Assembly (NCBI RefSeq): GCF_004363555.1
Contig: NZ_SNZJ01000003.1
Coordinates: forward strand, 158,019 to 222,018
Source: Halomonas ventosae
GTDB lineage: Bacteria; Pseudomonadota; Gammaproteobacteria; Pseudomonadales; Halomonadaceae
Direction: 5' to 3'
Length of the DNA: 64,000 nt
Below the pieces are notes generated by a model. It ran no database searches and was not told where the DNA came from. It saw only the letters and a program-made list of their open reading frames with translations. Positions within the stretch are counted from its first letter, which is position 1. Each line of letters starts with the position of its first letter. Positions 1 to 8,201 of this stretch are shown here, one piece after another. The position numbers and the translations under genes are program-made.

Positions 1-2810
1 GCGAAGCTGTCGAGGTAGCCGCCGTCGGTGGCGTCGGCGACGCTGTCGTTGTCGACGGTGCTGTCGAGCGTGTAGCTGTAGCTGAGGGTGCCGCCGGCAG
101 CATCACCGCTGAAGCCGGTCAGCGTCAGCGTGCCATGATCGCTGGTCAGCGTCAGCGGGGTGCTGGCGGACAGGCCCTGCAGGTCGGCCAGCGACAGGCT
201 CTGGCCACCCACGCTCAGGCTGCCCAACTCGTCCAGAGCAGTGAAGCTGAAGGTGCCGCTCTGGGTCAGCGCGGCAGCCTCGGGGCTGGAGCCCGCCGGC
301 AGGTTGGCCTCAGCCACGGTCTGCTCGGCGCCTTCGGCGCTGAGCCCGGTGAGGGTCACGCCGTCGTCCTGGCCGGTGATGGTGATGGTCAGACTGGCGG
401 TACTCTCATCGCCGTCGGCGTCGGTCAACGTATAGCCGAAGGTCTCGGTCAGCGTGTCGCCCTCGCCCAGCGCCTGGACCGCGGCCAGGCTGTTGTCGAG
501 GCTGTAGCTCCAGGTGCCATCGCCATTGTCGGTGAAGGTGCCATAGCTGGCCTGGGTGTCGCCGAAGGCCACACTGGCGGGACGGTCGGCGCCCAGGGTG
601 TCGTTGGCGAGCACGTCGCCGGTCAGCGCCGTGGTGGTGTCCTCGGCGATGCTGGCGCTATCGTCCCCGGCCTCGGGCTCGCTATCCCGGACCTGGATAT
701 CGAGGCTATCACTGGCGGTCTCGCCGGCCAGGTCGGTCACTACAAGGCCAAAGGAGTCGACGATGCTGTCGTCGCCACCGCTGTGGTCCTCGGCATTGCC
801 ATCCTCGGTGTAGTCGTAGCTGATCACACCGGTGGCGGCGTCGAAGCCGGTGATCACCAGAGTGCCGAAGCTACCAGCCAGGGTAACCGGGTTGGTAGCA
901 CTGGCATTGGTGATGTCCTGACCGCCGGCGGTCAGGGTGGCAATACCCGCTTCGGCGGTGACAGTGGCGGTGCCACTGACGGTGTTGCCGGTGGCTTCTA
1001 CCACGTTGTTGTCGGCACCGGTCAGACTGCCATCAACGTCCTCGACCACGATAGTCGGCGGGCCGTCGGTCTGGCCATCGATGGTGATGGTCAGGCTGGC
1101 GGTACTCTCATCGCCGTCGGCGTCGGTCAGCGTATAGCCGAAGGTCTCGGTCAGCGTGTCGCCCTCGCCCAGCGCCTGGACCGCGGCCAGGCTGTTGTCG
1201 AGGCTGTAGCTCCAGGTGCCGTCACCGTTGTCGGTGAAGGTGCCGTAGCTGGCTTGGGTGTCGTCGAAGGCCACACTGGCGGGACGGTCGGCGCCCAGGG
1301 TGTCGTTGGCCAGCACGTCGCCGGTCAGCGCCGTGGTGGTGTCCTCGGCAATGCTGGCGTTGGGATCATCTTCCGCGCTGGGCGTATCGTCGACGATCCG
1401 GATATCGAGCGCGGCGCTGGCACTGCTGCCGTCGGCATCGGTGATGCTGACCGCGAAGCTGTCGAGGTAGCCGCCGTCGGTGGCGTCGGCGACGCTGTCG
1501 TTGTCGACGGTGCTGTCGAGCGTGTAGCTGTAGCTGAGGGTGCCGCCGGCAGCATCACCGCTGAAGCCGGTCAGCGTCAGCGTGCCATGATCGCTGGTCA
1601 GCGTCAGCGGGGTGCTGACGGACAGGCCCTGCAGGTCGGCCAGCGACAGGCTCTGGCCACCCACGCTCAGGCTGCCCAACTCGTCCAGAGCAGTGAAGCT
1701 GAAGGTGCCGCTCTGGGTCAGCGCGGCAGCCTCGGGGCTGGAGCCCGCCGGCAGGTTGGCCTCAGCCACGGTCTGCTCGGCGCCTTCGGCGCTGAGCCCG
1801 GTGAGGGTCACGCCGTCGTCCTGGCCGGTGATGGTGATGGTCAGGCTGGCGGTACTCTCATCGCCGTCGGCGTCGGCCAACGTATAGCCGAAGGTCTCGG
1901 TCAGCGTGTCGCCCTCGCCCAGCGCCTGGACCGCGGCCAGGCTGTTGTCGAGGCTGTAGCTCCAGGTGCCATCGCCATTGTCGGTGAAGGTGCCATAGCT
2001 GGCCTGGGTGTCGCCGAAGGCCACACTGGCGGGACGGTCGGCGCCCAGGGTGTCGTTGGCGAGCACGTCGCCGGTCAGCGCCGTGGTGGTGTCCTCGGCG
2101 ATGCTGGCGCTATCGTCCCCGGCCTCGGGCTCGCTATCCCGGACCTGGATATCGAGGCTATCACTGGCGGTCTCGCCGGCCAGGTCGGTCACTACAAGGC
2201 CAAAGGAGTCGACGATGCTGTCGTCGCCACCGCTGTGGTCCTCGGCATTGCCATCCTCGGTGTAGTCGTAGCTGATCACACCGGTGGCGGCGTCGAAGCC
2301 AGTGATCACCAGAGTGCCGTAGCTACTAGCCAGGGTAACCGGGTTGGTAGCACTGGCATTGGTGATGTCCTGACCGCCGGCGGTCAGGGTGGCAATACCC
2401 GCTTCGGCGGTGACAGTGGCGGTGCCACTGACGGTGTTGCCGGTGGCTTCTACCACGTTGTTGTCGGCACCGGTCAGACTGCCATCAACGTCCTCGACCA
2501 CGATAGTCGGCGGGCCGTCGGTCTGGCCATCGATGGTGATGGTCAGGCTGGCGGTACTCTCATCGCCGTCGGCGTCGGTCAGCGTATAGCCGAAGGTCTC
2601 GGTCAGCGTGTCGCCCTCGCCCAGCGCCTGGACCGCGGCCAGGCTGTTGTCGAGGCTGTAGCTCCAGGTGCCGTCACCGTTGTCGGTGAAGGTGCCGTAG
2701 CTGGCTTGGGTGTCGCCGAAGGCCACACTGGCGGGACGGTCGGCGCCCAGGGTGTCGTTGGCCAGCACGTCGCCGGTCAGCGCCGTGGTGGTGTCCTCGG
2801 CAATGCTGGC
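1..2810 (-). repeat. 1452-bp tandem duplication inside the adhesin gene
   Basis: Positions 1-1358 repeat at 1453-2810 with a period of exactly 1452 bp (484 codons). I noted only about eight single-base differences. The left copy begins outside the window, so there may be more copies. Each unit holds two VCBS-type modules that themselves share sequence (conserved blocks at about 389, 1091, 1841 and 2543, spaced 702 and 750 bp). All spacings are multiples of three, so gain or loss of units keeps the reading frame. Confidence 0.95.
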
Positions 2811-3740
2811 ATCGGCATCGTTCGCTGCCGCGGGCCCGTCATCGGTGATGGCGACCACCAGGGTCGCGGGGGCGGAGACATCGCCGTCATCGTCGGTCAC
2901 GCGCACGGCGAAGGTGTCGGCCAACTGGTCGGCCTCGCCGGTCTCGCCCTGAGCCGGGTGATCGATGCTCTGGTCCAGGGTGTAGGTCCAGCTGCCGTCG
3001 GGGTTGACGCTCAAGGTGCCGTACTCACCCACGATAGTGCTGCCTTCGGCACCGACGGCGACCCAGTTGCCCTCGGCATCCTGCACCTCGATCAGCGCCA
3101 GCAGGTCGGTGCCGGTGTCGATCTGGAACGTGCCCGAGGTCGTCAGGGTGCCGCCGCCGCTGCCTTCCGGCAGGGCCGACTCCCAGACCGTGTCGCCATC
3201 CCCGTCGAGGTCGATGGTGTCGACGGTCGGGAACGAATCCCGCTCATCCTCGAGCGCCGGCTCCTCAACTGCCTGTCCCTCGACCTCGGGGATACCCCCG
3301 AGGGATGCCAGGCCGTACTCGTAGGAGAGCGGATTGACGTTCTCGGTGATGCGCGCGAGACGCACGAAGTCATGCCCGCCGCCTTCACCGCCGGCGCCCC
3401 CGGCACCGGCCGCGGTGGCATCCAGGTCCTCGAGCAGGTCCCCCTCCCCCTCGTCGATTGCCGTGAGCAGGGCCTCCAGGTCCTCGTCCTGGGCGCTCGC
3501 CTCCTCCGCGGCCACCGGCTGTTCGGCATCGAGGTCGGAGGTCATGACGACCTCCTGCCCCCCGTCGATCACTGTGGGGTCGAGGCTGTCGGCGAAGTCG
3601 AGCTCCACCCGGCCATTGTCCGAGGTGACGAGCGTCTCGCCCTCCTGCAGGGTGTCCCCCACCCGCAATTCGCGAAGGTTGCCGGCCTCGTCACGTGCCC
3701 AGGCCTGGCCGCTGATGGAGATGATGGTTGCGATGGTCAT
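1..3740 (-). CDS. LapA-like giant repeat adhesin, N-terminal part (runs off left edge)
   Basis: Open minus-strand reading frame of about 1246 codons with no stop before the left edge. It starts at an ATG (3740-3738) preceded by AGGGAG. Residues 1-55 (MTIATIISISGQAWARD...) resemble the LapA retention module that anchors the adhesin in the TolC pore. A linker follows with T109-A110-A111-G112, the TAAG motif that the periplasmic protease LapG cuts in Pseudomonas LapA, at nearly the same residue number. From about residue 190 the protein consists of acidic VCBS/Ig-like repeats (DGTWSYSLDNSLA, DADGDESTASLTITI), largely within a tandem duplication. The C-terminal secretion signal and RTX region lie outside the window. 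The adjacent type I secretion genes fit export of this protein. The class is clear; target surface and full length are not visible. Confidence 0.9.
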   Translation of the reverse strand, partial: MTIATIISISGQAWARDEAGNLRELRVGDTLQEGETLVTSDNGRVELDFADSLDPTVIDGGQEVVMTSDLDAEQPVAAEEASAQDEDLEALLTAIDEGEGDLLEDLDATAAGAGGAGGEGGGHDFVRLARITENVNPLSYEYGLASLGGIPEVEGQAVEEPALEDERDSFPTVDTIDLDGDGDTVWESALPEGSGGGTLTTSGTFQIDTGTDLLALIEVQDAEGNWVAVGAEGSTIVGEYGTLSVNPDGSWTYTLDQSIDHPAQGETGEADQLADTFAVRVTDDDGDVSAPATLVVAITDDGPAAANDADASIAEDTTTALTGDVLANDTLGADRPASVAFGDTQASYGTFTDNGDGTWSYSLDNSLAAVQALGEGDTLTETFGYTLTDADGDESTASLTITIDGQTDGPPTIVVEDVDGSLTGADNNVVEATGNTVSGTATVTAEAGIATLTAGGQDITNASATNPVTLASSYGTLVITGFDAATGVISYDYTEDGNAEDHSGGDDSIVDSFGLVVTDLAGETASDSLDIQVRDSEPEAGDDSASIAEDTTTALTGDVLANDTLGADRPASVAFGDTQASYGTFTDNGDGTWSYSLDNSLAAVQALGEGDTLTETFGYTLADADGDESTASLTITITGQDDGVTLTGLSAEGAEQTVAEANLPAGSSPEAAALTQSGTFSFTALDELGSLSVGGQSLSLADLQGLSVSTPLTLTSDHGTLTLTGFSGDAAGGTLSYSYTLDSTVDNDSVADATDGGYLDSFAVSITDADGSSASAALDIRIVDDTPSAEDDPNASIAEDTTTALTGDVLANDTLGADRPASVAFDDTQASYGTFTDNGDGTWSYSLDNSLAAVQALGEGDTLTETFGYTLTDADGDESTASLTITIDGQTDGPPTIVVEDVDGSLTGADNNVVEATGNTVSGTATVTAEAGIATLTAGGQDITNASATNPVTLAGSFGTLVITGFDAATGVISYDYTEDGNAEDHSGGDDSIVDSFGLVVTDLAGETASDSLDIQVRDSEPEAGDDSASIAEDTTTALTGDVLANDTLGADRPASVAFGDTQASYGTFTDNGDGTWSYSLDNSLAAVQALGEGDTLTETFGYTLTDADGDESTASLTITITGQDDGVTLTGLSAEGAEQTVAEANLPAGSSPEAAALTQSGTFSFTALDELGSLSVGGQSLSLADLQGLSASTPLTLTSDHGTLTLTGFSGDAAGGTLSYSYTLDSTVDNDSVADATDGGYLDSF

Positions 3741-3907
3741 GAGATGACTCCCTGCATACGAAGCGCGCGTGATGCCGCCTACGGAAGAACGGGTTATATG
3801 ATCAAACTAGGCCAGGTTCCGGGGAAGGAATATTGTACTGTTGGGCAGGGCAGCGCCCTGCCATTGACCTGGGTCAAGCCAATGGCCATCTCAGGTGCAA
3901 CCTGGGC

Positions 3908-4516
3908 TCAAACCGCTTCCCGCTGGGACAGGCGAAGGATCAGCTGGAGCCGGTCGCGCACGCCGAGCTTGCGGAAGATGGCGCCGAGGTGCGCCTTCAC
4001 GGTCCGCTCGGTGATCTCGAGCCGGCGCGCCACCTCCTTGTTGCTCTGCCCTTCCGCCACCGCTAGCGCCACCGCCCTTTCGCGATCGGTCAGCCCGGAG
4101 AGGGTCTCGTCCTGGTGCTGCGACTCCCCGCCCAGGGCCCGGTAGGCCCCACCCATCACCTGGGCCAGCAGTTCCGGGGGCACCCAGATCCCCTGGTGGC
4201 GGGTTACCAGCGCCATCTGGCGCAGCAGCTCGGGGGCCGAGAGCGCATGGCCGTAGCCCCGGGCACCGGCATTCATGGCCCGCAGCGCCTCCCGCGAGCT
4301 GGGCATATAGCTCAGCACCTTGACGGTGGCCCCGCGGGCGGCGAGCAGGGAGACCAGGCCCTGCCAGCCCGCAAGGTTGCTCATGACCCACACGCCGTCG
4401 CCGGACCCGGCCTGGGCGCGGGCCTGTTGTGGCGTGACCAGGCGCGCCTCGTCGAAGGCCGCACGCCAGCGCGGGATCTCGTCAGGCCCCTGACAGACGA
4501 AGAGCTCTGTCATCAT
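3908..4516 (-). CDS. LuxR-family regulator with degenerate receiver domain
   Basis: 202 residues. The C-terminal part (about 139-196) is a GerE/LuxR helix-turn-helix: LTDRERAVALAVAEGQSNKEVARRL then ITERTVKAHLGAIFRKLGV. The N-terminal 120 residues keep the pattern of a receiver fold but lack its phosphorylation chemistry. The position expected to hold the phospho-accepting Asp reads VMSNLAGW, and the conserved Lys region reads GYGHALSAPE. It is probably controlled by something other than phosphorylation (inference). The ATG overlaps the stop of the upstream adaptor gene (ATGA), so it is translated with the secretion operon. It lies between the exporter and the adhesin, which makes the adhesin promoter a plausible target. 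Confidence 0.85.
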   Translation of the reverse strand: MMTELFVCQGPDEIPRWRAAFDEARLVTPQQARAQAGSGDGVWVMSNLAGWQGLVSLLAARGATVKVLSYMPSSREALRAMNAGARGYGHALSAPELLRQMALVTRHQGIWVPPELLAQVMGGAYRALGGESQHQDETLSGLTDRERAVALAVAEGQSNKEVARRLEITERTVKAHLGAIFRKLGVRDRLQLILRLSQREAV

Positions 4517-5940
4517 CGTTCTCCCATGGAATTGTCCCAGGCCCGCAGCACGGGCTTGAGCAGGTACTGCATCACGGTTCGCTTGCCGGTCATGATGTCC
4601 ACCTGGGCGGTCATGCCCGGGATCACGTCCAGTTCCTGGTGCATCTGGGCGTCGTCTGCCGTCCGCACCCGCACCAGGTAGAAGGTGTTGCCCTCGTCAT
4701 CGGTGATGGTGTCGGCACTGATATGGTCGAGTTCGGCCTCGATCCCGCCGTAGATGGCGAAGTCATAGGCGGTAAGCTTGATGGTCGCCGGCTGCCCGGG
4801 GCGCAGGAAGGCAATATCCTGCGGCGCGATGCGCGCCTCCACCAGCAGGGCGTCGTCGGTGGGCACGATGTCGACCACCTCCTGGCCCGGCTGGACGACC
4901 CCGCCGAGGGTCGTGATGCCAAGGCGCTGGATCACGCCATCCACCGGCGAGCGGATCTCCGACAGCCGCACACGGTCCTGCAGTCCGGCGCTGGACTCGT
5001 CCAGGGCCGCCAGCTCACCCAGGGTCCGCGAGAGCTCGGTGCGCCACTCGTTGCGGGCTTCCAGCTCGACCTCACGCAGCTGGGCCTGGGCCTCCTCGAT
5101 TGCCGACTGCAGCCGCTCCACCTGGGCTGCGGCCTGGGCGCGATCGCCGCTGGCCCGGGAGACCTCCCGCTGGAGCCTGAGCACCTCGACCTCGGACACG
5201 GCGCCGGACTGCAGCAGCGGCCGGGTGAGGTTGAGCTCCTGGCTGGCCATGCCCAGCTCCCTGGCGGCGGTATCGCGCCGCGACTGGGCCTCCTCGAGCT
5301 CGGCGCGCCGCTGGGAGAGGCGCTCCTGCAGGATGCTCTTCCCCTCGGCCAGCTTGTCGAGGCCGTTCTCGTAGAGCTCGCGCTCCTGGTCGACGATCTC
5401 GGGGGCCTTGTCGACCAGCTCCTCCGAGGGGGTGAACGGCGACCCGGTGGCCAGGGCCCGCAGCCGCTCTGCCCGTGCCTGGAGCGACTGCGCCTTGGCA
5501 CGGTTCTCGCGGTAGTTGGAGACGAAACGGGTGGGGTCGATGCGCATCAGCAGCTCACCGGCGTCGACGCGCTGCCCCTCCTCGACCAGGATCTCCTGGA
5601 CCACCCCGCCATCGAAGGACTGTACCCGCTGCAGTTGACTCGAAGGGATCACCCGCCCCGTGCCGCGGGTCACCTCGTCGATGGAGGCGAACCAGGCCCA
5701 CACCAGCAGGGCGGCGACGGCCAGCACCACCACATAGAGGAAGCCGCGCGCGCGGATCGGGTCCTGCTGCAGGCGGGCCCAGTCGGCGTCGCTCGCCCAG
5801 TCGCGGCTCAGGTGCGCCGCGGTGACGCGCTTGGCAAAGAGCCGGTCGATGAAGGGCCGGAAGGGCCTGCCACCCGCCTCGGAGAAGCGGCCGATGGCCT
5901 CGAAGCCCTGCTGCTCGGCGGTCTTGTCCGGGGCTGCCAT
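4513..5940 (-). CDS. Type I secretion membrane fusion protein (HlyD/LapC family)
   Basis: 475 residues. A cytoplasmic N-terminus is followed by one membrane segment at about residues 67-86, a lipoyl-like half (RVQSFDGGVVQEILVEEGQ), a long coiled coil (about 120-320) and a C-terminal beta-barrel region (SPVDGVIQRL, GQPATIKLTAYDFAIYGG). This is the standard layout of HlyD-type periplasmic adaptors, which join the inner-membrane ABC exporter to the outer-membrane TolC-like channel. Its ATG shares one base with the stop of the ABC gene (TGATG), and its own stop overlaps the regulator start. The neighbourhood indicates that it serves the giant adhesin. Confidence 0.93.
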   Translation of the reverse strand: MAAPDKTAEQQGFEAIGRFSEAGGRPFRPFIDRLFAKRVTAAHLSRDWASDADWARLQQDPIRARGFLYVVVLAVAALLVWAWFASIDEVTRGTGRVIPSSQLQRVQSFDGGVVQEILVEEGQRVDAGELLMRIDPTRFVSNYRENRAKAQSLQARAERLRALATGSPFTPSEELVDKAPEIVDQERELYENGLDKLAEGKSILQERLSQRRAELEEAQSRRDTAARELGMASQELNLTRPLLQSGAVSEVEVLRLQREVSRASGDRAQAAAQVERLQSAIEEAQAQLREVELEARNEWRTELSRTLGELAALDESSAGLQDRVRLSEIRSPVDGVIQRLGITTLGGVVQPGQEVVDIVPTDDALLVEARIAPQDIAFLRPGQPATIKLTAYDFAIYGGIEAELDHISADTITDDEGNTFYLVRVRTADDAQMHQELDVIPGMTAQVDIMTGKRTVMQYLLKPVLRAWDNSMGER

Positions 5941-8111
5941 CAGCTGGCCCTCCCGATCTGGCCCTTGCGCAGGGCTTCCACCACCTTGTCCCGCGGGCCA
6001 TCGGCCACCACCTTGCCGGCATCGATGACCAGGATGCGATCGACCAGCGAGAGCAACGAGGTGCGGTGGGTCACGACGATCAGGGTCTTGCCCTGGCCGT
6101 AGGCCTTGAGGTTGGCCTTGAAGGCCTCCTCGCTGGCATGGTCCATGGAGCTGGTGGGCTCGTCGAGCAGCAGGATGCGCGGGTCATGGACGAGCGCCCG
6201 GGCGATGGCCACGGCCTGGCGCTGGCCGCCGGAGAGCATCTGGCCACGCTCGCCCACCGGCAGGTCGACGCCCTGGGGGTGCGCGTTGACCAGGCTGTCG
6301 AGGCCGCTCAGCCTGATGGCGCGCAGCAGCGCCTCGTCATCGACCCCGTCGCTGCCGCCTCCGGCGATGATGTTGTCGCGCAGCGAGCCGAAGAACAGGC
6401 TGACATCCTGGGGCACGTAGCCGATATGGCGGCGCAGCTGGACGGGGTCGAACTGGCGGATGTCAACGTCGTCGATCATCACCGCCCCGGCGGTGGGCTG
6501 GTAAAGCCCCAGCAGCAGCTTGTTGAGGGTGGTCTTGCCGCAACCGACGCGTCCCAGCAGCGCCACCCGCTCGCCCGGCTCGATGGTCACCGAGACGTCA
6601 TGCAGGGCCTCGCGCTCCGCCTCAGGGTAGTGGAAGGAGACCTTGTCGAAATGGATCTCGCCACGCACCACCGGGCGGTCGATGAACGTCTTGCCATCGG
6701 GACGCTCCACCGGCCGCTCCATCACCGCATTGAGCGACTGCAGCGCCGTGGAGGACTGGTGGTACTGCGCCAGCAGCGCCGCGGCCTGGCTGATCGGGGC
6801 CATGGCTCGCGACGACAGCAGGTAGGCGGCGATGAGGCCGCCCTGGGTCAGGTTGCCCTCGATGATCTGGTAGACCCCGATGATGATCACGCACACGGCG
6901 ACGCTGTGCTGGGCCCAGAGGGCGACGCTGGATACCGAGGAGCTCACCAGGCGCAGCTGTGCTGAGGTGCGCGACAGGAAGGCCGAGGCCTTCTCCCAGG
7001 TGCCCTGGATGCGGCTCTCGGCCCGCAGCGTCTTGACCGTCTCCAGGTTCGAGAGCGACTCGACCAGGGTGGCGTTGCGCTGGGCCCCCACCCGCCAGGT
7101 GGTCTCCGAGAGCTCATGGAGCTTGCCCTGGGCGGCCATGGCATAGAGCAGCACGAAGACGATGCCTGCCAGCACCGGGATCACCAGCGGCGGGCCGATC
7201 AGCGCGATGATCCCCGCGAACATCAGCACGAAGGGCAGGTCGACCAGCGCCACCACCGTGGCCGAGCCGATGAAGGCGCGCACCGACTCGAAGGACTGCA
7301 GCGTCGCCGCGAAGGAGCCGGTGGAGGCCGGCCGCGCCTCCATGCGCAGCCCCAGCACCCGGGCCATGATCGACGACGACAGCTTGACGTCGGCGCGGCT
7401 GGCGGCCAGGTCGACGAAGGCGTTGCGCATCAGGCGCAGGGCCAGGTCGAAGCAGAGCACGATGAAGATCCCCGCCGAGAGCACCCAGAGCGTCTCGGTG
7501 GCATGGTTGGGCACCACCCGGTCGTAGACGTTGAGCACGAACAGCGGCATCGCCACCGCGAAGAGGTTGATCACCACCGAGCCGGCGATGACGTCGCGGT
7601 AGAGCCTGCGGTTCTCGCGGATCACGCCCCAGAACCAGTGGCGCGAGCGCTGCCGGTTGACCTCGGGCCCGCGGGCGTCGAAGCGGAAGCGCGGTCGCAC
7701 GTAGATGGCCTGGCCGCTGTAGCTCGCCTGCAGGCCATCCAGGCTCACCTCGGTCTCGGCATCGCCCAGCTCGGGAAAGATCACCCTCGCCTTGCGCGCC
7801 TTGAGGTCGAGGGCCACCAGCACGCAGGCGCGCCCCGGCTCGAGCAGCAGGACGGCGGGAAACAGGGCGGGATTGAGCTGCACCAGGCGACTCCGGATGA
7901 TCCGGGCGGTGAGCCCGGCGCGGGACGCGGCGCGAGCGAAGACGCCAGGGGTCAGGCGCCCCTCCTCCAGGGGAAGACCGGCGGTCAGCGACTCGGCCGT
8001 GACCGCATGGCCATGGACCTGCGCGATGGTCTGCAGGCACTCGAGCAACTCGTCATGCACGGCCGACCGGGAGGGACCCGGTCCCGGGTCCAGATCTTCT
8101 TTCTGCGACAC
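5940..8111 (-). CDS. Type I secretion ABC transporter, LapB-like (permease-ATPase)
   Basis: About 723 residues from the chosen GTG (8111; VSQKEDLD), which has GAGG five bases upstream. A longer reading from TTG at 8144 adds 11 residues but has no ribosome site. Order: an N-terminal C39-like domain without the catalytic Cys (as in LapB/HlyB exporters that do not process their cargo), an ABC transmembrane region (about 160-440), then an ATPase with Walker A GRVGCGKTT (about 520-528), signature LSGGQ, Walker B ILLLDEP and H-loop VVTH. It powers export of repeat adhesins through the adaptor and TolC. It is the second gene of the operon and overlaps the adaptor start by one base. Confidence 0.93.
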   Translation of the reverse strand: MSQKEDLDPGPGPSRSAVHDELLECLQTIAQVHGHAVTAESLTAGLPLEEGRLTPGVFARAASRAGLTARIIRSRLVQLNPALFPAVLLLEPGRACVLVALDLKARKARVIFPELGDAETEVSLDGLQASYSGQAIYVRPRFRFDARGPEVNRQRSRHWFWGVIRENRRLYRDVIAGSVVINLFAVAMPLFVLNVYDRVVPNHATETLWVLSAGIFIVLCFDLALRLMRNAFVDLAASRADVKLSSSIMARVLGLRMEARPASTGSFAATLQSFESVRAFIGSATVVALVDLPFVLMFAGIIALIGPPLVIPVLAGIVFVLLYAMAAQGKLHELSETTWRVGAQRNATLVESLSNLETVKTLRAESRIQGTWEKASAFLSRTSAQLRLVSSSVSSVALWAQHSVAVCVIIIGVYQIIEGNLTQGGLIAAYLLSSRAMAPISQAAALLAQYHQSSTALQSLNAVMERPVERPDGKTFIDRPVVRGEIHFDKVSFHYPEAEREALHDVSVTIEPGERVALLGRVGCGKTTLNKLLLGLYQPTAGAVMIDDVDIRQFDPVQLRRHIGYVPQDVSLFFGSLRDNIIAGGGSDGVDDEALLRAIRLSGLDSLVNAHPQGVDLPVGERGQMLSGGQRQAVAIARALVHDPRILLLDEPTSSMDHASEEAFKANLKAYGQGKTLIVVTHRTSLLSLVDRILVIDAGKVVADGPRDKVVEALRKGQIGRAS

Positions 8112-8201
8112 AACCACCTCGAGAATCGATACGCCCCGCCGCAATCACGGCAGGGCGAGGCAAGCCGGCAGGCCGCGCCTGCCGGCGTGATGCGTCATGG
8201 G

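Noticed and set aside
135-4145. 1336-codon open frame on the plus strand
   Set aside because: It is the antisense of the adhesin repeats. Low-complexity, repeated composition and no domain; the minus-strand frame has a start with ribosome site and clear adhesin domains.
5940-8111. Active C39 leader peptidase in the ABC exporter
   Set aside because: The catalytic Cys is absent at the N-terminus, as in LapB/HlyB exporters of unprocessed substrates.
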